A stretch of 64,000 bases of DNA from RH-AL1 sp965214415 (lineage in GTDB: Bacteria; Pseudomonadota; Alphaproteobacteria; Rhizobiales; Beijerinckiaceae), in contig CBDCBQ010000003.1 in the NCBI GenBank assembly GCA_965214415.1, positions 2,604,001 through 2,668,000 on the forward strand, given 5' to 3'. Below the pieces are notes generated by a model. It was given only the letters and a program-made list of their open reading frames with translations. It did not search any database and had not been told where the DNA came from. Position 1 is the stretch's first letter. Each line of letters starts with the position of its first letter. Shown here piece after piece: positions 45,163 through 55,014 of this stretch. The position numbers and the translations under genes are program-made.

Positions 45163-46605
45163 TCAGAAGCCGATGATGACGTCGCCACCGAAGGTGAACT
45201 GGTCGCGTTTCACGCCGGCGCCGGCGCCGTAGAGCGGCGCGCCGTCGATGATGTTGTCATACCGAATCTCGGGCCGGAGCATGACGAGGGCAAGCGGCTT
45301 CGGCACGTCGGGCTTGATCGTCAGGCCCGCGGTGATCGAGCCGTAGGTCGTGCCCCGGCCGGCGACGCCGCCGAGCGACGGACCGCCAAACCCTTCCTCG
45401 CTGAGCGCGATGCCGGAATTCAGCAGCGGCGTCGACACGAAGAAGTTCTTCGTGTCGCGCGCGATCTCGCCGCGCCCGTTCAGCGTGAAGATCTTGTCGA
45501 ACGTGTAGCTGAGGTAGCCGACACCGCTGTAGTACTCGGCCGCGCCGCCTGTCGCCGGACCGTAGCCGTACTCGTCCTTCGTGTAGTTGCCCTCGAGGAC
45601 GGCGGTCCAATCGTCGTTGATCTTGTAGGTAAAGACCACGTCGTCGTAATAGCGCAGGTCGGACTTGTAGCCGTAGGGGTCGCCGCTCAGCGGAGCACCG
45701 CGGAGGGAGACCGCGCCGGGCGCCTGCTCCGGGCCGATGTGCGACAGCGCGAGCACCGTCAGCTTGTTGTTGAGCAGGTTGTTGAGGCCGAAGCCGACGA
45801 AGCCCGCGGGCTGGCCATTCGGGTCGCCGAAGTCGCGCGCCTGTTGCGGACCGACCATCGCTGGCGTGAGCACTTTCGGCCCGGTGCCGCCGAACGTCGT
45901 CTGGTTGCCGGTGTCGACGCCGAGCCAGAAGTCGAACGTGTCGTTGACATGCGTCGTCGTCAGCACGCCGAGATGGTTGAACGTGACGGCGTAGTTATAG
46001 GTGTAGCTGTGCGAGTAGAACGGCGAGGTCGACGGGTCGAGCGTCTCGTATCCCTGCGGCGAGGTGAACAGGCCGATCTTCGCGTCGACACCGCCCTTGG
46101 TGAACAGCGGCAGATGGGCGGCGACGAAGCCCTGGACGACGTTGATCTGGTTGCGATCGTTGCGCATCGCGAACGCGTCGAGGCCGAGGAAGTGGTTGAA
46201 ACGCATGTCGGAGCCGTAGAGGCCCTGCGCGGTGAAGCCGAACGCGTAGCCGGTCGCCTTGGGATCGACCGGCTTGGTGATCGTCAGGAGAATCTGATTG
46301 AGCTCCGGCTCGTTGTCATGGTCGGTGTAGAGGTGGCCGAAATTGATGCCCTTGCCGTCGAGACCGTTGGTCGGGTTGGCGGCGTTGCCGAGGATGCCCG
46401 CCTCGCCTTGGGCATGGAATTCGACGCCTTCGAAGAAGCTGAAATTGCCGATCGCCGGCACGACAGGGGCGACGGTCGCGGGCATGTCGGCGGCACGGGC
46501 GGCATGAGTTGCCGCAACGATCGCGACGACCGCCGTGCAGGAGACGAGGACACATTTGAAGTTCGTATAAGCGGTCAAGGTCCGATCCCCCGATATTTGG
46601 ACCAT
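45163..46605 (-). CDS. Outer-membrane beta-barrel protein
   Basis: A ~480-residue exported protein with a signal peptide (about LVSCTAVVAIVAATHAARA). The mature part shows alternating strands such as ATGYAFGFTAQGLYG, YYDDVVFTYKINDDWTAVLE and GVGYLSYTF, and ends in a Phe (VIIGF), the barrel-assembly signal. The pattern fits rhizobial outer-membrane beta-barrel proteins with no assigned substrate. The start is uncertain: an ATG at 46605 is used here; a TTG at 46578 also gives a good signal peptide. Confidence 0.85.
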   Translation of the reverse strand: MVQISGDRTLTAYTNFKCVLVSCTAVVAIVAATHAARAADMPATVAPVVPAIGNFSFFEGVEFHAQGEAGILGNAANPTNGLDGKGINFGHLYTDHDNEPELNQILLTITKPVDPKATGYAFGFTAQGLYGSDMRFNHFLGLDAFAMRNDRNQINVVQGFVAAHLPLFTKGGVDAKIGLFTSPQGYETLDPSTSPFYSHSYTYNYAVTFNHLGVLTTTHVNDTFDFWLGVDTGNQTTFGGTGPKVLTPAMVGPQQARDFGDPNGQPAGFVGFGLNNLLNNKLTVLALSHIGPEQAPGAVSLRGAPLSGDPYGYKSDLRYYDDVVFTYKINDDWTAVLEGNYTKDEYGYGPATGGAAEYYSGVGYLSYTFDKIFTLNGRGEIARDTKNFFVSTPLLNSGIALSEEGFGGPSLGGVAGRGTTYGSITAGLTIKPDVPKPLALVMLRPEIRYDNIIDGAPLYGAGAGVKRDQFTFGGDVIIGF

Positions 46606-46907
46606 CTCAGAAAGCCGCAAACGTTGCAGTCAATCAAGCCGGCGAGGGAACTTAACCTAACCTGTTGCAATGTTGGCGCGATATGGCACGCCAAGGCTCC
46701 GTTTGGGCAGAAAAGCGGCAGGCTCTGGCCGGGATTGCCATATTCGCGCGCAAGTTCACCTTTGCTGCAATCCGGACAGAGCGGATCGGTCGCGGCACGG
46801 CCCGTCTGATTCGCGCGACGGTTGCTCTTCTCCTGCAATCGCGATGTCGCTATATCGGCGGCGGCGAGCCGACTTGACGCGGCGCGTGGGTCGCCAGGGA
46901 ACAGAGT

Positions 46908-48866
46908 ATGTCGCGAGACACGGCGGGTGAAACGTCCCCGGGCAAGGTGGCGGTCGCCCCGGGCGCGACGGGGTTGCCGTCCGGCGCGATGGACGCGACC
47001 GACGGCCATGCCCGAAAAAGTCGGTTCATCAGTCTCGCGCTCGCTTCGGTCGGCGTCGTCTACGGGGACATCGGCACCAGCCCGCTTTACGCGCTGCGCG
47101 AATCGCTGGCGCATTCGAAGAGTCACGGCCTGACCGACGAGGCGGTGATCGGCACCGTCTCGCTGCTGCTCTGGGCGCTGTTCTTCACGGTCACCGCGAA
47201 ATACGTCTTGTTCCTGATGCGCGCCGACAATCGCGGCGAGGGCGGCACGCTGTCGCTGATGGCGCTCGCGCAGCAGGCGCTCGGGCGCCGCTCGGTCCTG
47301 GTGTTCTTTCTCGGCGTCGCCGGGGCCGCCCTGTTCTCGGGCGATGCGATCATCACGCCGGCGATCTCGGTTCTGTCGGCAATCGAGGGGCTCGATCTCG
47401 TGACGCCGATCTTCGACCCTTACGTGCTGCCGATCACGATCCTGATCCTGGTCAGCCTGTTCTTCGTCCAGCGGACCGGGACGGCGCGGGTGGCGACCTT
47501 CTTCGGCCCGGTGATGCTGGTTTTCTTCGTCACGATCGCGATCCTAGGCGTGGCGCATATCGGCGACGCGCCGCGCATCTTCCTGGCCTTCGATCCGATC
47601 CGCGGCCTCCGCTTCCTGTTCGGACACGGGTTCCTCGGCTTCATCGTGCTCGGCTCGGTGTTCCTGGCGGTGACCGGCGCGGAGGCGCTCTATGCCGACA
47701 TGGGCCATTTCGGCCGCATGCCGATCCAGGTGGCATGGCTCGCCTTCGTGCTGCCGGCGCTGATGCTGAATTACCTCGGCCAGGGCGCGCTGGTGCTGGC
47801 CAATCCCAAGGCGGTCGAGAACCCATTCTTCCTGCTGGCGCCGTCGTGGGCGCTGCTGCCGCTGGTGATCCTCTCGACGATGGCGACCGTCATCGCCTGC
47901 CAGGCGGTCATCACCGGCGCCTACTCGCTGGCGCGCCAGGCGATCCAGCTCGGCCTGCTGCCGCGCATGATGGTGCTGCACACGTCCGAGACGCAGGAGG
48001 GCCAGATCTTCATACCGCGCGTCAATCGGATGATGCTGATCGGCGTGCTCGTGCTGGTGCTGCTGTTCAAGAGTTCGAGCGCGCTCGCCAACGCCTACGG
48101 CATCGCCGTCACCGGCACGATGGTGGTGACGACCGCGATCGCCTTCATCGTCGTCTGGAAGCTGTGGAAATGGCCGTTGTGGTTGGCGGCAAGCCTCACC
48201 GGGACATTCCTGGTGGTCGACCTCGCCTTCCTCGCCGCCAACCTCATCAAGGTGCTGGAAGGCGGCTACGTGCCGCTGATCCTGGCGGCCTGCTCGATGG
48301 TTTTGATGTGGACCTGGGTGCGCGGCAACGCGCTGCTGGTGCGCAAGACGCAACGCGACTCGATTCCGACGATCGAGTTGATCCGCATGCTCGAGAAATC
48401 GAAGCCGGTGCGCGTCGCCGGCACCGCGATCTTCCTCACCAACTCGGCCGACACGGCGCCATCGTCGCTGATGCATAATTTGAAGCACAACAAGGTGCTG
48501 CACGAGCGCGTGATGATCATGTCGGTGAAGACCGAGGTGACGCCGCGCGTGCCGCCGCACAAGCGCTACGAGATCGAGAAGCTGACCGACGACTTCACGA
48601 AAGTAATCCTGCACTACGGTTACATGGAGAGTCCGCGCATCCCCGCCGCGCTGGCGTCGCTGCGCAAGTCCGGCCTGAAGTTCGACATCATGACGACCTC
48701 GTTCTTCCTCGGCCGCCGCACGATCAAGACCTCGCCGACATCCGGCATGCCGCTGTGGCAAGATAACCTGTTCGTCGCGCTCTCCAAGCAGGCCGCCAAC
48801 GCCACCGACTTCTTCGCGATCCCCTCGGACCGCGTGGTCGAGCTCGGCGCGCAGGTGACGGTGTAG
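46908..48866 (+). CDS. kup: Kup/HAK-type potassium transporter
   Basis: A 652-residue K+:H+ symporter of the inner membrane. VGVVYGDIGTSPLYALRESL and YVLFLMRADNRGEGGTLSLM are Kup landmarks (helix 1 and the loop after helix 2). About twelve helices are followed by a cytoplasmic C-terminal domain of roughly 190 residues. A ~40-residue N-terminal extension precedes the first helix. It stands alone between the barrel protein and toxin-antitoxin remnants. Confidence 0.96.
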   Translation: MSRDTAGETSPGKVAVAPGATGLPSGAMDATDGHARKSRFISLALASVGVVYGDIGTSPLYALRESLAHSKSHGLTDEAVIGTVSLLLWALFFTVTAKYVLFLMRADNRGEGGTLSLMALAQQALGRRSVLVFFLGVAGAALFSGDAIITPAISVLSAIEGLDLVTPIFDPYVLPITILILVSLFFVQRTGTARVATFFGPVMLVFFVTIAILGVAHIGDAPRIFLAFDPIRGLRFLFGHGFLGFIVLGSVFLAVTGAEALYADMGHFGRMPIQVAWLAFVLPALMLNYLGQGALVLANPKAVENPFFLLAPSWALLPLVILSTMATVIACQAVITGAYSLARQAIQLGLLPRMMVLHTSETQEGQIFIPRVNRMMLIGVLVLVLLFKSSSALANAYGIAVTGTMVVTTAIAFIVVWKLWKWPLWLAASLTGTFLVVDLAFLAANLIKVLEGGYVPLILAACSMVLMWTWVRGNALLVRKTQRDSIPTIELIRMLEKSKPVRVAGTAIFLTNSADTAPSSLMHNLKHNKVLHERVMIMSVKTEVTPRVPPHKRYEIEKLTDDFTKVILHYGYMESPRIPAALASLRKSGLKFDIMTTSFFLGRRTIKTSPTSGMPLWQDNLFVALSKQAANATDFFAIPSDRVVELGAQVTV

Positions 48867-48972
48867 CGAGCGCTTGGCCGGCGGGCTCTGGTGTATGATC
48901 CGCGAATGAGCAGGGTCATCGAAATCGAGCGGACACGGCGGCAATCGTCGATCACGGGCTGCCGAGCATGGC

Positions 48973-49173
48973 TTGAGCGCGTCCAAATCCGTCGTCGCGC
49001 TGGTCCGGCACGTGGGTGACGCCGAGCTTGATCAGGGCGGCGACGTCGCCGAGCTGGATCGACGATGGGCTGCAATCGAGCGGGGCGCCCCGACGGTGTC
49101 GAACGCTGACAATGTATATTGGTTGGAGACCTGGGGTACGGCGAGCTTCAAGCCGTGGCCAAGCGACCGCTGA
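48973..49173 (+). pseudogene. Antitoxin remnant next to a broken ParE-like toxin
   Basis: The frame from a TTG at 48973 reads KSVVALVRHVGDAELDQGGD, then VAELDRRWAAIERGAPTVSN and WLETWGTASFKPWPSD. Rhizobial antitoxins linked to RelE/ParE toxins often end in a WL(D/E)TWGTP-like motif, so this looks like such an antitoxin. The N-terminal part is missing or shifted and no good start is present. Its end overlaps the toxin start (GTG at 49155). Confidence 0.5.
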
Positions 49174-49440
49174 CGATCGAGTGGTCCGCCGACGCGCTGG
49201 CGGACCTCAGCCGTTTCGCGGAGTATCTTCTGAGAGTTTCGCCTGGCCTCGCCTCGTCGATCGCGGGCGATCATCGCCAAGACTCGTCTTATAGGCGACC
49301 GGTCGCTGATTGGTCGGCGGAACGGCTTGCAGGCAGTTTGTGACCCGCGCGTTGCCTGCCACTTACATCCTGCAATATCCGTGGACGCGGATCGCGTCGT
49401 CATGCTTCGGGTACTTCACAGCCGTGAGAGCCGAGATTAG
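49155..49440 (+). pseudogene. ParE/RelE-type toxin broken by several frameshifts
   Basis: The pieces are in order but in three frames: KRPLTIEWSADALADLSRFA, EYLLRVSPGLA; then ARAIIAKTRLIGDRSLIGR; then RQFVTRALPATYILQY; then VDADRVVMLRVLHSREPRD and a stop at 49440. Together they form a normal ~95-residue ParE/RelE toxin with its C-terminal RVVMLRVLH strand. At least three indels make it non-functional. With the antitoxin remnant before it, this is a second decayed toxin-antitoxin module in the window. Confidence 0.75.
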
Positions 49441-49687
49441 CTCCGTGACGACATTCCCCACTTGGGCAATCCGATTGCAGGCATGCAATGCCATTATGTC
49501 TACAACTAAGGCCTAATTTTTTCGGCGCTGGATTTTAGTAAGTTCGCCCCGCTGCTTCGAGGCATGGCTTCATCCACATGTCACGAACTTGTAATTCAAG
49601 TACAACGACTTCGAATATTGGAGCGTGGACACGCAAGGCCGGCGCATGCGTGTTGCGTTGGCGCGCGAGCCCCAATGGAGGCCTCCC

Positions 49688-51655
49688 ATGAAAGCCGTCG
49701 CATTCTCGAACAACGACATCGCGGTCGCGGCCTGGACATTCGGTGGCCGCGTCGCCGGCTGCCTCGGTTTCGCGATCTACCGGATCGACGTGAAGGCCGG
49801 GACCGAGACGTGCTTGCCGGCGCTCGCGACCTTCGCCGGCCAGGCGGCGACGGCCAATCGCACGACCGCGCAGGATCCCGTCCAAAAATTCTTCTGGAAG
49901 GATGTGTTCGCCAAGCGTGGCGGCTCGTATCGCTACCGGATCGTCCCGATGGGTGGCACGCCTGGCGCCCTGGCGCCAATGTCGATTGGTTCGCTGACCA
50001 CCAATATCGTGCAGCTGACGCCCGACCACGGCGCGCTGTCGGCCTATTTCAACCGCGGCATGCTCGCCACGCAGGCGACCGCCCACGCGCTGCACGACGG
50101 CGGCGACCTCGAGAGCATGAAGACCGAGCTGCTGCGCCGCATCGCCGATCCGACCGATCAGCTTCGCCTCGATCTCGCGGGCGACATGATCGAGGCGATG
50201 ACCACGCTGCCGAAAGAGGCGGCGGCCGCTGGCGGCGAGGTCTGGTGCGCGCTTTACGAATTCGAGGACACGCAACTGCTCAAGACGCTGGACGCGCTGG
50301 CCGGCAAGGCCAACGTCATCCTCTCGAACATGCCGGGCACGGTCGGAAGCGACAAGACCAACGATGTCTACGCGCCCGAGCGCAAACAGGCGGCCGATGC
50401 CGGCGTCGACGTGATCGACCGGATGATGCCCGGCGGGCACATCGGCCACAACAAGTTCACCATCCTCGACATCGGCGGCCCGAAGGCTGTCCAGTTCGGC
50501 TCGACCAACTGGACCGACCGGGCGCTCTGCGCGCAGTCGAACAACACGATCATCGCCCGCTCGCCGAAGGTCGCGATAGCCTACAAGTCCTATTGGGACG
50601 CGCTCAAGGCCGACACCGAGGCGGGCGATGGCAAGGGGAAGCAGGCGTCGGCGCTCCGCGCCGCGGACGGCAAGGGGCCTGTGACGGTCGCGCTGGAGGA
50701 CGGCAGCGGCACGATGGACCTGTGGTTCTCGCCGACGACGCCGCACGCACGGGCGAAAGCGCATCACGCCGAGGATACGCCGCCCGACATGCAGCAGGTG
50801 TTCGATCTGATCGCCGGCGCGCGGCAGGCCGTGCTCTTTGTCGCCTTCGAGCCCGGCAATCCGAGCATCATCGACGCGGTCGCCAAGGCGCAGGTCGCCA
50901 ACCCCGCGCTGTTCGTGCGCGGCACCGTGACCGTCGCCAAGGCGGCGCAGGATTTCGCGGTCGGCATCAAGGGCGACGCGAAGGGCGATGCCGCCGAGGC
51001 CGGACTGGCGTCGGACCAGAAGCTGCCGATCGACTTCCGGGTCATACCCGCCACGGGGATCAGCGATCCGGTCGGCGTTTGGGAGAAGGAGCTGAACAAG
51101 GTCGGGTTCGCGGTGACGCACAGCAAGTTCGTCGTCATCGACCCGTTCTCGGACGCCTGCGTCGTGGTGACGGGCAGCCACAATCTCGGGTTCCAGGCGT
51201 CCTACAACAACGACGAGAACCTCGCCATCATCAAGGGCCACCGGCCGCTCGCCGAGGCCTACGCCGCCAACGCGCTCGACATCTACGATCATTACGCGTG
51301 GCGCTGGTGGCTCGCCAAGAACCCGAAGACCGCGTGGACATCGCTGAAGAGCGACGACACCTGGCAAAACAATTATTTCGACGCCGACAGCCGGCCGATC
51401 TCGCCGGAGCTCGACTTCTGGCTGGCCGCCTCGCCCTCGGCCAACGCGCTGCCCTCCCCCTCCGACGTACCGAACGACCGCGTGCAGCCCGCGATCACCG
51501 AGATCATGCAGCGGCCGGGCGCGCGCCACGCCGCGCCGGCGGCCGAGCCCGCAGCCAAGTCCGCAGCCAAGTCCGCAGCCAAGTCCGCGCCAAAGCCGGC
51601 GCGCCCGCATCGCGTGAAGAAAGTCTCGCACGCGACGGGGCACCCACACGAGTGA
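49688..51655 (+). CDS. Phospholipase D-family protein with two HKD motifs
   Basis: The 655-residue protein has a strong ribosome site (GGAGG) before MKAVAFSNNDIAVAAWTFGG. An N-terminal unknown domain is followed by a long PLD region with HKD motif 1 HNKFTILD, then FGSTNWTDRA, and HKD motif 2 HSKFVVID with TGSHNLGFQASYNNDEN. Both motifs are complete, so catalysis of phosphodiester cleavage or transfer is possible. It has no signal peptide. The C terminus has Ala/Lys repeats (AKSAAKSAAKSAPKPA) encoded by a 12-bp array. The substrate could be lipid, nucleic acid or other; not decided here. Confidence 0.8.
   Translation: MKAVAFSNNDIAVAAWTFGGRVAGCLGFAIYRIDVKAGTETCLPALATFAGQAATANRTTAQDPVQKFFWKDVFAKRGGSYRYRIVPMGGTPGALAPMSIGSLTTNIVQLTPDHGALSAYFNRGMLATQATAHALHDGGDLESMKTELLRRIADPTDQLRLDLAGDMIEAMTTLPKEAAAAGGEVWCALYEFEDTQLLKTLDALAGKANVILSNMPGTVGSDKTNDVYAPERKQAADAGVDVIDRMMPGGHIGHNKFTILDIGGPKAVQFGSTNWTDRALCAQSNNTIIARSPKVAIAYKSYWDALKADTEAGDGKGKQASALRAADGKGPVTVALEDGSGTMDLWFSPTTPHARAKAHHAEDTPPDMQQVFDLIAGARQAVLFVAFEPGNPSIIDAVAKAQVANPALFVRGTVTVAKAAQDFAVGIKGDAKGDAAEAGLASDQKLPIDFRVIPATGISDPVGVWEKELNKVGFAVTHSKFVVIDPFSDACVVVTGSHNLGFQASYNNDENLAIIKGHRPLAEAYAANALDIYDHYAWRWWLAKNPKTAWTSLKSDDTWQNNYFDADSRPISPELDFWLAASPSANALPSPSDVPNDRVQPAITEIMQRPGARHAAPAAEPAAKSAAKSAAKSAPKPARPHRVKKVSHATGHPHE
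51552..51587. repeat. 12-bp tandem repeat, three copies
   Basis: GCAGCCAAGTCC repeated three times in the 3' end of the phospholipase D-like gene, encoding Ala-Ala-Lys-Ser. The frame is kept. Confidence 0.85.
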
Positions 51656-51700
51656 CACTTGGGTTGCCGGCTCTCATGGAGCCGGATGTAGTTCCAGTCA

Positions 51701-51815
51701 CCTCATGGTGAGGAAGCGCGCAGCGCTGTCTCGAAACCACGAGGGTCCGGAGGGCGAGATCGCCGGACCGCCAGAGCTGTCGACCAAAGAACGCTTCGAG
51801 TGCCCTGCGGCGCCC
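51701..51815. repeat. Dispersed repeat, copy 1
   Basis: Opens CCTCATGGTGAGGAAGCGCG, then CTGTCTCGAAACCACGAGGG, and later CTTCGAGTGCCCTGCGGCGC. The same blocks, in the same order, recur at 55015-55128. It fills the gap between the phospholipase D-like gene and mutS. Confidence 0.75.
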
Positions 51816-51870
51816 ACCGGCCGGCCGCGTCGCGCTTGGCCCTCCCTCCGGCGTCGCCTATGCTCGCGCG

Positions 51871-54624
51871 ATGCGTAGGACGGACCGCGAGCAGGCACCC
51901 TTCATGGCCGAGCAGGCCGAGGCGCCGGCACCTGCGGCCGGGGAGGCGCCGAAACCCTCGCCGATGATGGCGCAATATCTCGGCATCAAGGCCGACCATC
52001 CCGACGCGCTGCTGTTCTACCGGATGGGCGATTTCTACGAGCTGTTCTTCGCGGACGCCGAGCTGGCGGCGAAGACGCTCGGCATCGTCCTCACCCGCCG
52101 CGGCAAGCACGAGGGGGCCGACATCCCGATGTGCGGCGTGCCGGTCGAGCGTTCGGACGATTACCTGCACCGCCTCATCGCGGCGGGCCATCGCGTGGCG
52201 ATCTGCGAGCAGATCGAGGACCCGGCCGAGGCGAAAAAGCGCGGCGGCAAGAGCGTCGTCGCACGCGCCGTGGTGCGGCTAGTGACGCCCGGCACGCTGA
52301 CCGAGGAGAGCCTGCTCGAGCCGGCGCGGGCGAACTGGCTGCTGGCGCTCGCGCGGGTGCGGGATACGGCGGGTGAGAAGGAGAAGGGCGAGTGGCTGTT
52401 CGGCATCGCCGCGATCGACATCTCGACCGGCGCGTTCGAGGTCTGCCAGGCGCAGGCCGCCGCGCTCGGCGGCGAAATCGGTCGCATCGACCCGCGCGAG
52501 ATCGTCGTCTCGGACGCGCTCGCCGCCCACCCCGACATCGTCCGCGCGCTCGACGAGACCAGGGCGCCGGTGACCCGCATCGGCCGCGAGCCGGGCTCGG
52601 CCGAGCGCCGGCTGCTCGACTATTTCGGCCTTGCGACGCTGGAGGGGCTCGGCGGCCTGACGCAGGCCGAGATCGCGGCGGCGGCGACGGCGGTGTTCTA
52701 CCTCGAGCGCACGCAATGCGGCGCCCGGCCGAAGCTCGAGCCGCCGCTGTCGACGCGGCGCGCGCGCACGATGGAGATCGACGCGGCGACCCGCGCCAAT
52801 CTCGAGTTCACGCGCACGCTCGGCGGCCAGCGCGAGGGCTCGCTGCTGGCGACCATCGACCGCTGCGCGACGCCCGCCGGCAGCCGGCGCCTCGCCGCGC
52901 AGCTCTCCGCGCCGCTCACCGATGCTGCCGCGATCGAGGCGCGGCTCGCCGCTGTCGGGTTTCTTGTCGACGCGCGCGAGCTCCGCGCCGACGCGCGGAA
53001 AATCCTGAAGGCCGCGCCCGACCTTTTGCGCGCGGTCTCGCGCCTCGCGCTGGAGCGGGCGGGCCCGCGCGATCTCGCCGCCGTCGGCGAGGGGCTCGCC
53101 GCCGCCACCGCGCTGGCCGCGCACTTTTCCGATGACGCCTTTCCGCAAGGCCCTTTGCCGGCACTCCTCGCCGAAGCTCGCGGCGCGGCGGCAAGCGTCG
53201 ATCCGGCGCTATCCGAGCGGCTCGCCGCCACGCTCGCCGACGACCTGCCGCTGCAGCGGCGCGACGGCGGCTTCGTGCGCGCGGGCCTCGATCCCGCGCT
53301 CGACGAGGCCCGCGCGCTGCGCGATGCGAGCCGGCAGGTCGTCGCGGCGCTGCAGCAGAAGTACTGCGACCTGGCAGGCACCCGTCGGCTCAAGGTGAAG
53401 CACAACAACATGCTCGGCTATTTCGTCGAGGTGCCGCAGGCGCTGGGCGAGACCTTCACCAGGCCGCCGCTCGACGCCACCTTCGTCCATCGCCAAACCA
53501 TGGTCGACGCGATGCGCTTCTCCACCGCCGAACTCGGCGCGCTGGAGGCCAAGATCGCGCAGGCGGCGGAGACCGCGCTGGCCCGCGAGCTGGCGATCTT
53601 CGACGAGCTGGCCGCCGCCATCCTCGCGCGGGCGGAGGCGATCGCCGCCGTCGCCGAGGCGCTGGCGACGATCGACGTCGCGGCCGGCCTCGCCGAGATC
53701 GCGGCCGAGCGCGACTGGGTGCGCCCGACGATCGAGGCCTCGGGCGCTTTCTTGATCGAGGGTGGCCGCCACCCCGTCGTCGAGGCGGCGCTGCGGGCGA
53801 GCGGCGATCCGTTCGTGGCCAACGCCTGCGATCTCTCCGGCGGCATCTCCGGCGGCAAGATCGCCGTCGTCACCGGGCCGAACATGGCCGGCAAGTCGAC
53901 CTACCTGCGCCAGAACGCGCTGATCGCCGTGCTGGCGCAGATGGGCTCGTTCGTGCCCGCCGCCTCCGCGACGATCGGCATCGTCGACCGATTGTTTTCG
54001 CGCGTCGGCGCCGCCGACGATCTCGCGCGCGGGCGCTCGACATTCATGGTCGAGATGGTCGAGACGGCCGCCATCCTCAATCGTGCGACGCCGGCCTCGC
54101 TGGTCGTGCTCGACGAGATCGGCCGCGGCACCGCGACCTTCGACGGGCTCTCGATCGCCTGGGCGGTGATGGAGCACCTGCACGAAAAGAACCGCGCGCG
54201 GGCGATCTTCGCAACCCATTTCCACGAGCTGACGCAGCTCTCGCGCAAGCTCGATCGGCTTGTGAACCTCACCACGCGCGTCGCCGATTGGCACGGCGAC
54301 GTCGTGTTCCTGCACGAGGTGGTGCCGGGCGCGGCCGACCGCTCGTACGGAATTCAGGTCGCCAAGCTGGCCGGCCTGCCAGCGGCTGTCGTGCGGCGCG
54401 CGAAAACGCTGCTCGCGGAGCTGGAGGCGAGCGACCGCGGCCAGCCCGGCGGCCGCCTGCTCGCCGAGCTGCCGCTGTTCGCCGCCGCGCGCGAGCCCGA
54501 GCCGGCGGCCGCGCCCGAGCCGGACGCGCTGCGGCAAACGCTCGCCGCGATCGAGCCCGACACGCTGACGCCGCGCGAGGCGCTGGAGGCGCTGTACAGG
54601 CTGAAGGCCCTGTCGGAGGCCTGA
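51871..54624 (+). CDS. mutS: DNA mismatch repair protein MutS
   Basis: MutS recognises mismatches and loops in new DNA and starts MutL-dependent repair. The 917-residue protein has the mismatch-binding FYE in YRMGDFYELFFADAELAAKT, the connector and clamp regions, the Walker A motif GPNMAGKSTYLRQN near residue 669, and the DEIGRGTATFDG signature. The C-terminal tail is Ala/Pro/Glu rich. No mutL gene is adjacent. It is bracketed by two copies of a dispersed repeat. Confidence 0.97.
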   Translation: MRRTDREQAPFMAEQAEAPAPAAGEAPKPSPMMAQYLGIKADHPDALLFYRMGDFYELFFADAELAAKTLGIVLTRRGKHEGADIPMCGVPVERSDDYLHRLIAAGHRVAICEQIEDPAEAKKRGGKSVVARAVVRLVTPGTLTEESLLEPARANWLLALARVRDTAGEKEKGEWLFGIAAIDISTGAFEVCQAQAAALGGEIGRIDPREIVVSDALAAHPDIVRALDETRAPVTRIGREPGSAERRLLDYFGLATLEGLGGLTQAEIAAAATAVFYLERTQCGARPKLEPPLSTRRARTMEIDAATRANLEFTRTLGGQREGSLLATIDRCATPAGSRRLAAQLSAPLTDAAAIEARLAAVGFLVDARELRADARKILKAAPDLLRAVSRLALERAGPRDLAAVGEGLAAATALAAHFSDDAFPQGPLPALLAEARGAAASVDPALSERLAATLADDLPLQRRDGGFVRAGLDPALDEARALRDASRQVVAALQQKYCDLAGTRRLKVKHNNMLGYFVEVPQALGETFTRPPLDATFVHRQTMVDAMRFSTAELGALEAKIAQAAETALARELAIFDELAAAILARAEAIAAVAEALATIDVAAGLAEIAAERDWVRPTIEASGAFLIEGGRHPVVEAALRASGDPFVANACDLSGGISGGKIAVVTGPNMAGKSTYLRQNALIAVLAQMGSFVPAASATIGIVDRLFSRVGAADDLARGRSTFMVEMVETAAILNRATPASLVVLDEIGRGTATFDGLSIAWAVMEHLHEKNRARAIFATHFHELTQLSRKLDRLVNLTTRVADWHGDVVFLHEVVPGAADRSYGIQVAKLAGLPAAVVRRAKTLLAELEASDRGQPGGRLLAELPLFAAAREPEPAAAPEPDALRQTLAAIEPDTLTPREALEALYRLKALSEA

Positions 54625-54730
54625 CCTCCGTCGTTCAGCGGAGGGCACGAAGGCCAGCTTCGGCTTGCGCTCATGTCCGCAACCTCTAGGGTTTCGACCG
54701 ACGAGGCACGCCGTCCGAGGAGGATCGGCC

Positions 54731-54991
54731 ATGCGGAAGATGGTCAAGTTCAGGCTCAGCCGCGAATGCCGCGAGGTGTCCGTCAATCCGGCGCAGGTGC
54801 TCTGGGTCTGCCAGTACGACAACGAGTCCTCGAGCCTGCACTTCGGCAAGGACTGCACCGTCCGCGTCCGCGGCGATGTCGCCGAGGTGACACGCATGCT
54901 GGAGACCGGGCTCGGCAGCGAGGCGCCGGGCGCCGTGCCGTCCGACGGCAAGTCGTTTGGCGGCAAACGGGTCGACGCCGGCTTCAACTGA
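54731..54991 (+). CDS. Small conserved protein, FlbD-like pattern
   Basis: The 86-residue product is MRKMVKFRLSRECREVSVNP, then AQVLWVCQYDNESSSLHFGK and VRVRGDVAEVTRML, with a Gly-rich tail. A short N-terminal beta region with a valine-rich second half followed by a helix resembles FlbD-type proteins, but I would not call it one. An AGGAGGATCGGCC site precedes the ATG at 54731. It stands between mutS and the MoxR operon. Confidence 0.5.
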   Translation: MRKMVKFRLSRECREVSVNPAQVLWVCQYDNESSSLHFGKDCTVRVRGDVAEVTRMLETGLGSEAPGAVPSDGKSFGGKRVDAGFN

Positions 54992-55014
54992 CCGGCTCAA
55001 GGGCCAATCCAACC

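Noticed and set aside
48906..49015. ATG-started frame MSRVIEIERTRRQSSI... as a full antitoxin
   Set aside because: It stops or shifts before the recognisable antitoxin tail, and no helix-turn-helix or ribbon-helix-helix motif is clear.
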